From Vibrio tarriae (lineage in GTDB: Bacteria; Pseudomonadota; Gammaproteobacteria; Enterobacterales; Vibrionaceae), in contig NZ_CP022352.1 in NCBI RefSeq assembly GCF_002216685.1, forward strand, positions 682,001 to 746,000: a stretch of DNA of 64,000 nt. Direction: 5' to 3'. Positions 62,458-64,000 of the stretch are shown in pieces; position 1 is the stretch's first letter, and each line of letters starts with the position of its first letter. Made by a program: the position numbers and the translations under genes. A model generated the notes under the pieces. That model made no database searches, was not told the origin of the DNA, and saw only the letters and a list, made by a program, of their open reading frames with translations.

Positions 62458-62839
62458 ACTGTCTTACGAATCGTGGCGTTCTCGAGTATTGCCGTTGATG
62501 GAACAGACCGAGAAGCGCAACCAGCACCGGTTCGCCAAACAAGTGGACGAAGCCCTACTCGATGGTAGGGCTTCGCTGTTTTTGGTGGAGGAGGGATTCT
62601 TCGTCCTTGAGCCCAGTTTGGACAATGGTGAAATGCAGGTATGGGTACTGTTTGCTTGGAGCAATAGAAAAGGTGCGTTTAAGCGCCATTTACCGACGGT
62701 AGAGCAGTTAGCTAAGCGGATAAAGGCCAAGAGGTTACTGCTGAATACTGCCGTGAAAGCTTTGCAAGTAAGCCTTATTGACGGTGGGTTTTGTTGTATC
62801 GAAACCGGTGATGTTGAGACTTGGTGCAAGGAGATCTAA
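62444..62839 (+). CDS. Phage protein, 131 residues, unknown
   Basis: MSLYKLSYESWRSRVLPLMEQTEKRNQHRFAKQVDEALLDGRASLFLVEEGFFVLEPSLDNGEMQVWVLFAW in outline. The alternating strand-helix order and the late basic helix recall small GNAT-like phage proteins. The start is ATG at 62444 within the preceding gene; a TTG at 62438 is the alternative. Overlaps the next start. Confidence 0.62.
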   Translation: MSLYKLSYESWRSRVLPLMEQTEKRNQHRFAKQVDEALLDGRASLFLVEEGFFVLEPSLDNGEMQVWVLFAWSNRKGAFKRHLPTVEQLAKRIKAKRLLLNTAVKALQVSLIDGGFCCIETGDVETWCKEI

Positions 62840-63489
62840 TGGGTGGGAAAAAAGATGGCCGCGTTCAGGAAACCTCGGCGGAAATCGCCGCTTCCCAAGT
62901 TGCGGCGAAAGAGTGGAACTTATACAACACAGAGCTCAAAGCGTTTGAAGATATCTTCATACGGCGAGTGAACAACCTTAACTCAGAGGCCAATATGGCC
63001 GACGTGAAACAGGCGGCAGATTTAAATTATCAAAGCGAGTATGGCAAAGCGCGAGAGGCGGCCACTGAGAATCTTGTGGCCTCCGGTGTTGATCCGAGCT
63101 CCGGAACATTTAAAGCAACGTTAAGCCGTTTGGCGACAGACCAAACTCTCGCTCAGGGCGATACCGTAAACCGCGCTCAAGTCAATGAGCAGGACAAGTA
63201 TGTGGTGGGTAAGCAAGATATCGTCGCTCTCGGTGCTGGTCAGAAAGCCGAAGGCTTGGCTGGTATGGAAGAGACCGCGCGGCTCTCTTTGAAAAAAGCC
63301 ACAAGCGATGCCGCCAAAGCGTTTAACCGACGTAGCGCGAATGCTCAGGCTGTAGGGACGTTAGCGGGAATTGGAACCAGTATGTACATGAACCGTGCCA
63401 AGCCAGATACGAGCTTTGTCAATGTCGATACTAAGACGCTGAAAGGTCAAGCGGGCATGGATCAGAACTATGTACTCAACAGAGGGTAA
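62839..63489 (+). CDS. Probable internal virion protein, 216 residues
   Basis: A helical protein (DGRVQETSAEIAASQVAAKEWNLYNTELKAFED...) with Gly/Ala/Gln-rich stretches. It contains a possible short membrane-like segment (AQAVGTLAGIGTSMYM). Such proteins are ejected with DNA in podoviruses. It has AAGGAG as ribosome binding site. It follows the fibre genes, the usual place for ejection proteins. Confidence 0.62.
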   Translation: MGGKKDGRVQETSAEIAASQVAAKEWNLYNTELKAFEDIFIRRVNNLNSEANMADVKQAADLNYQSEYGKAREAATENLVASGVDPSSGTFKATLSRLATDQTLAQGDTVNRAQVNEQDKYVVGKQDIVALGAGQKAEGLAGMEETARLSLKKATSDAAKAFNRRSANAQAVGTLAGIGTSMYMNRAKPDTSFVNVDTKTLKGQAGMDQNYVLNRG

Positions 63490-63492
63490 GTG

Positions 63493-63870
63493 ATGAGCGT
63501 TAATGTTTCAGGTTCGGCGGCCAATAACTACGCCAATATCACTCATGCCATGTATCAAGACTGGTTAGAGCGATTTTATCCGCAGCAAAAACAGCTTTTA
63601 GAGCAAACACAAAATGGCGAGTTACTGACACAACAACTTGGCCGAGTTGGAGCCAATTTTTCGAGCGCGCAACAGAGTGCGCGGCTTGCGAATGTTAACC
63701 AAATGGCACGTTTTGGGGTTGGGGCAGACACCAATTCTAACGATGACGCCAAGCTCTCTCTGGCACAGGTGACGGCCAAGAACAGTTTGCGTGAGAACGA
63801 GCAAGAGCGTGCGATGAGTGTGCTCAGCGGTGGCGCAAAAGGGAAATTATCACAGCTTAAAGTGCGTTAA
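63493..63870 (+). CDS. Probable internal virion protein, 125 residues
   Basis: A Gln/Asn/Ala-rich helical protein (YQDWLERFYPQQKQLLEQTQNGELL...). Start ATG at 63493 follows GGTAAGTG; a GTG at 63490 is the alternative. It lies 3 bp after the preceding gene and is probably part of the ejection-protein set. Confidence 0.6.
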   Translation: MSVNVSGSAANNYANITHAMYQDWLERFYPQQKQLLEQTQNGELLTQQLGRVGANFSSAQQSARLANVNQMARFGVGADTNSNDDAKLSLAQVTAKNSLRENEQERAMSVLSGGAKGKLSQLKVR

Positions 63871-63872
63871 TC

Positions 63873-64000
63873 ATGGCATACAGTTTATTGAATTTAGGTG
63901 CAGATACCCGCAAACGTGCATTGGCAGGGATGCAAGAGTCTGCCCAGCGTGAAGAGCAGCGTAATCAAACCAATCAAAGCCTCAAAGACGCGCAGCGTAC
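63873..64000 (+). CDS. Start of a further virion-type protein (cut by window end)
   Basis: The first 42 codons (MAYSLLNLGADTRKRALAG...) follow the preceding stop by 2 bp. The composition is Gln/Asn/Ala-rich, like its two neighbours. The rest lies outside the window. Confidence 0.65.
   Translation, partial: MAYSLLNLGADTRKRALAGMQESAQREEQRNQTNQSLKDAQR

Noticed and set aside
37284..64000. Diversity-generating retroelement or CRISPR array in the prophage
   Set aside because: No reverse transcriptase, template repeat or regularly spaced direct repeats of the right size were seen in the part that is in the window.

Overview
The window looks like a piece of the smaller chromosome of Vibrio cholerae or a very close relative (V. 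mimicus or V. metoecus). It carries the complete Vibrio heme-uptake cluster (tonB1-exbB1-exbD1-hutBCD facing hutWXZ), the zwf-pgl-gnd operon and kbl-tdh, in an arrangement I recognise from V. cholerae chromosome II. No comparison could be run, so the species call is inference.

Region 1 (1-32120) is ordinary chromosome. From left to right it holds: a YfcZ/YiiS-type small protein; a TetR regulator behind a Fur-box-like site; the heme transport and heme handling genes; a chemoreceptor; a di-heme cytochrome c peroxidase with an FNR-like site far upstream; a glycerate set (CdaR-type regulator, GntP-type permease, glycerate kinase); a lipoprotein; a DsbA-like protein next to a metallo-beta-lactamase-fold protein with a degenerate metal site; a 46-residue protein; the oxidative pentose phosphate operon; a PHP phosphatase; cytochrome b562; a PepSY/DUF2946 pair; a VOC protein with a LysR regulator; an O-acetylhomoserine sulfhydrylase-type enzyme; and threonine catabolism (kbl-tdh). 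Most units end in clear hairpin terminators.

Region 2 (32120-37290) is an accessory island between tdh and a prophage integrase. It has a near-perfect attC-like palindrome, the end of a truncated gene whose stop codon lies inside that palindrome, a 162-bp transposon remnant with 15-bp perfect ends, a second half attC-like end, and a 1299-residue protein. That protein combines an N-terminal alpha/beta-hydrolase (lipase-like triad), a central P-loop NTPase and a long helical-repeat C-terminus. The architecture is that of a STAND-type immune sensor, so this is a candidate anti-phage defence gene. A 65-residue ORF precedes it.

Region 3 (about 37200 to beyond 64000) is a temperate, podovirus-like prophage cut by the right edge of the window. 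Early genes are integrase, excisionase-like, a small unknown, CI-like repressor, Cro-like repressor, small unknowns, a replication-initiator-like protein with internal repeats that look like an origin, and a lambda-Q-like antiterminator. Late genes are small and large terminase, P22-type portal, a secreted endonuclease/exonuclease/phosphatase-fold protein as cargo, holin, endolysin, small lysis proteins, scaffold, N4-gp56-like capsid, head-completion proteins, a large beta-helical tail protein, a nozzle-like protein, a J-like fibre and internal virion-like proteins. A 25-bp exact repeat occurs 6.15 kb apart, once before the terminase genes and once before the lysis genes. Each copy overlaps a promoter-like sequence and is followed at once by a hairpin terminator. 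This suggests that one antiterminator drives two late promoters, the second created around the inserted cargo and lysis block.
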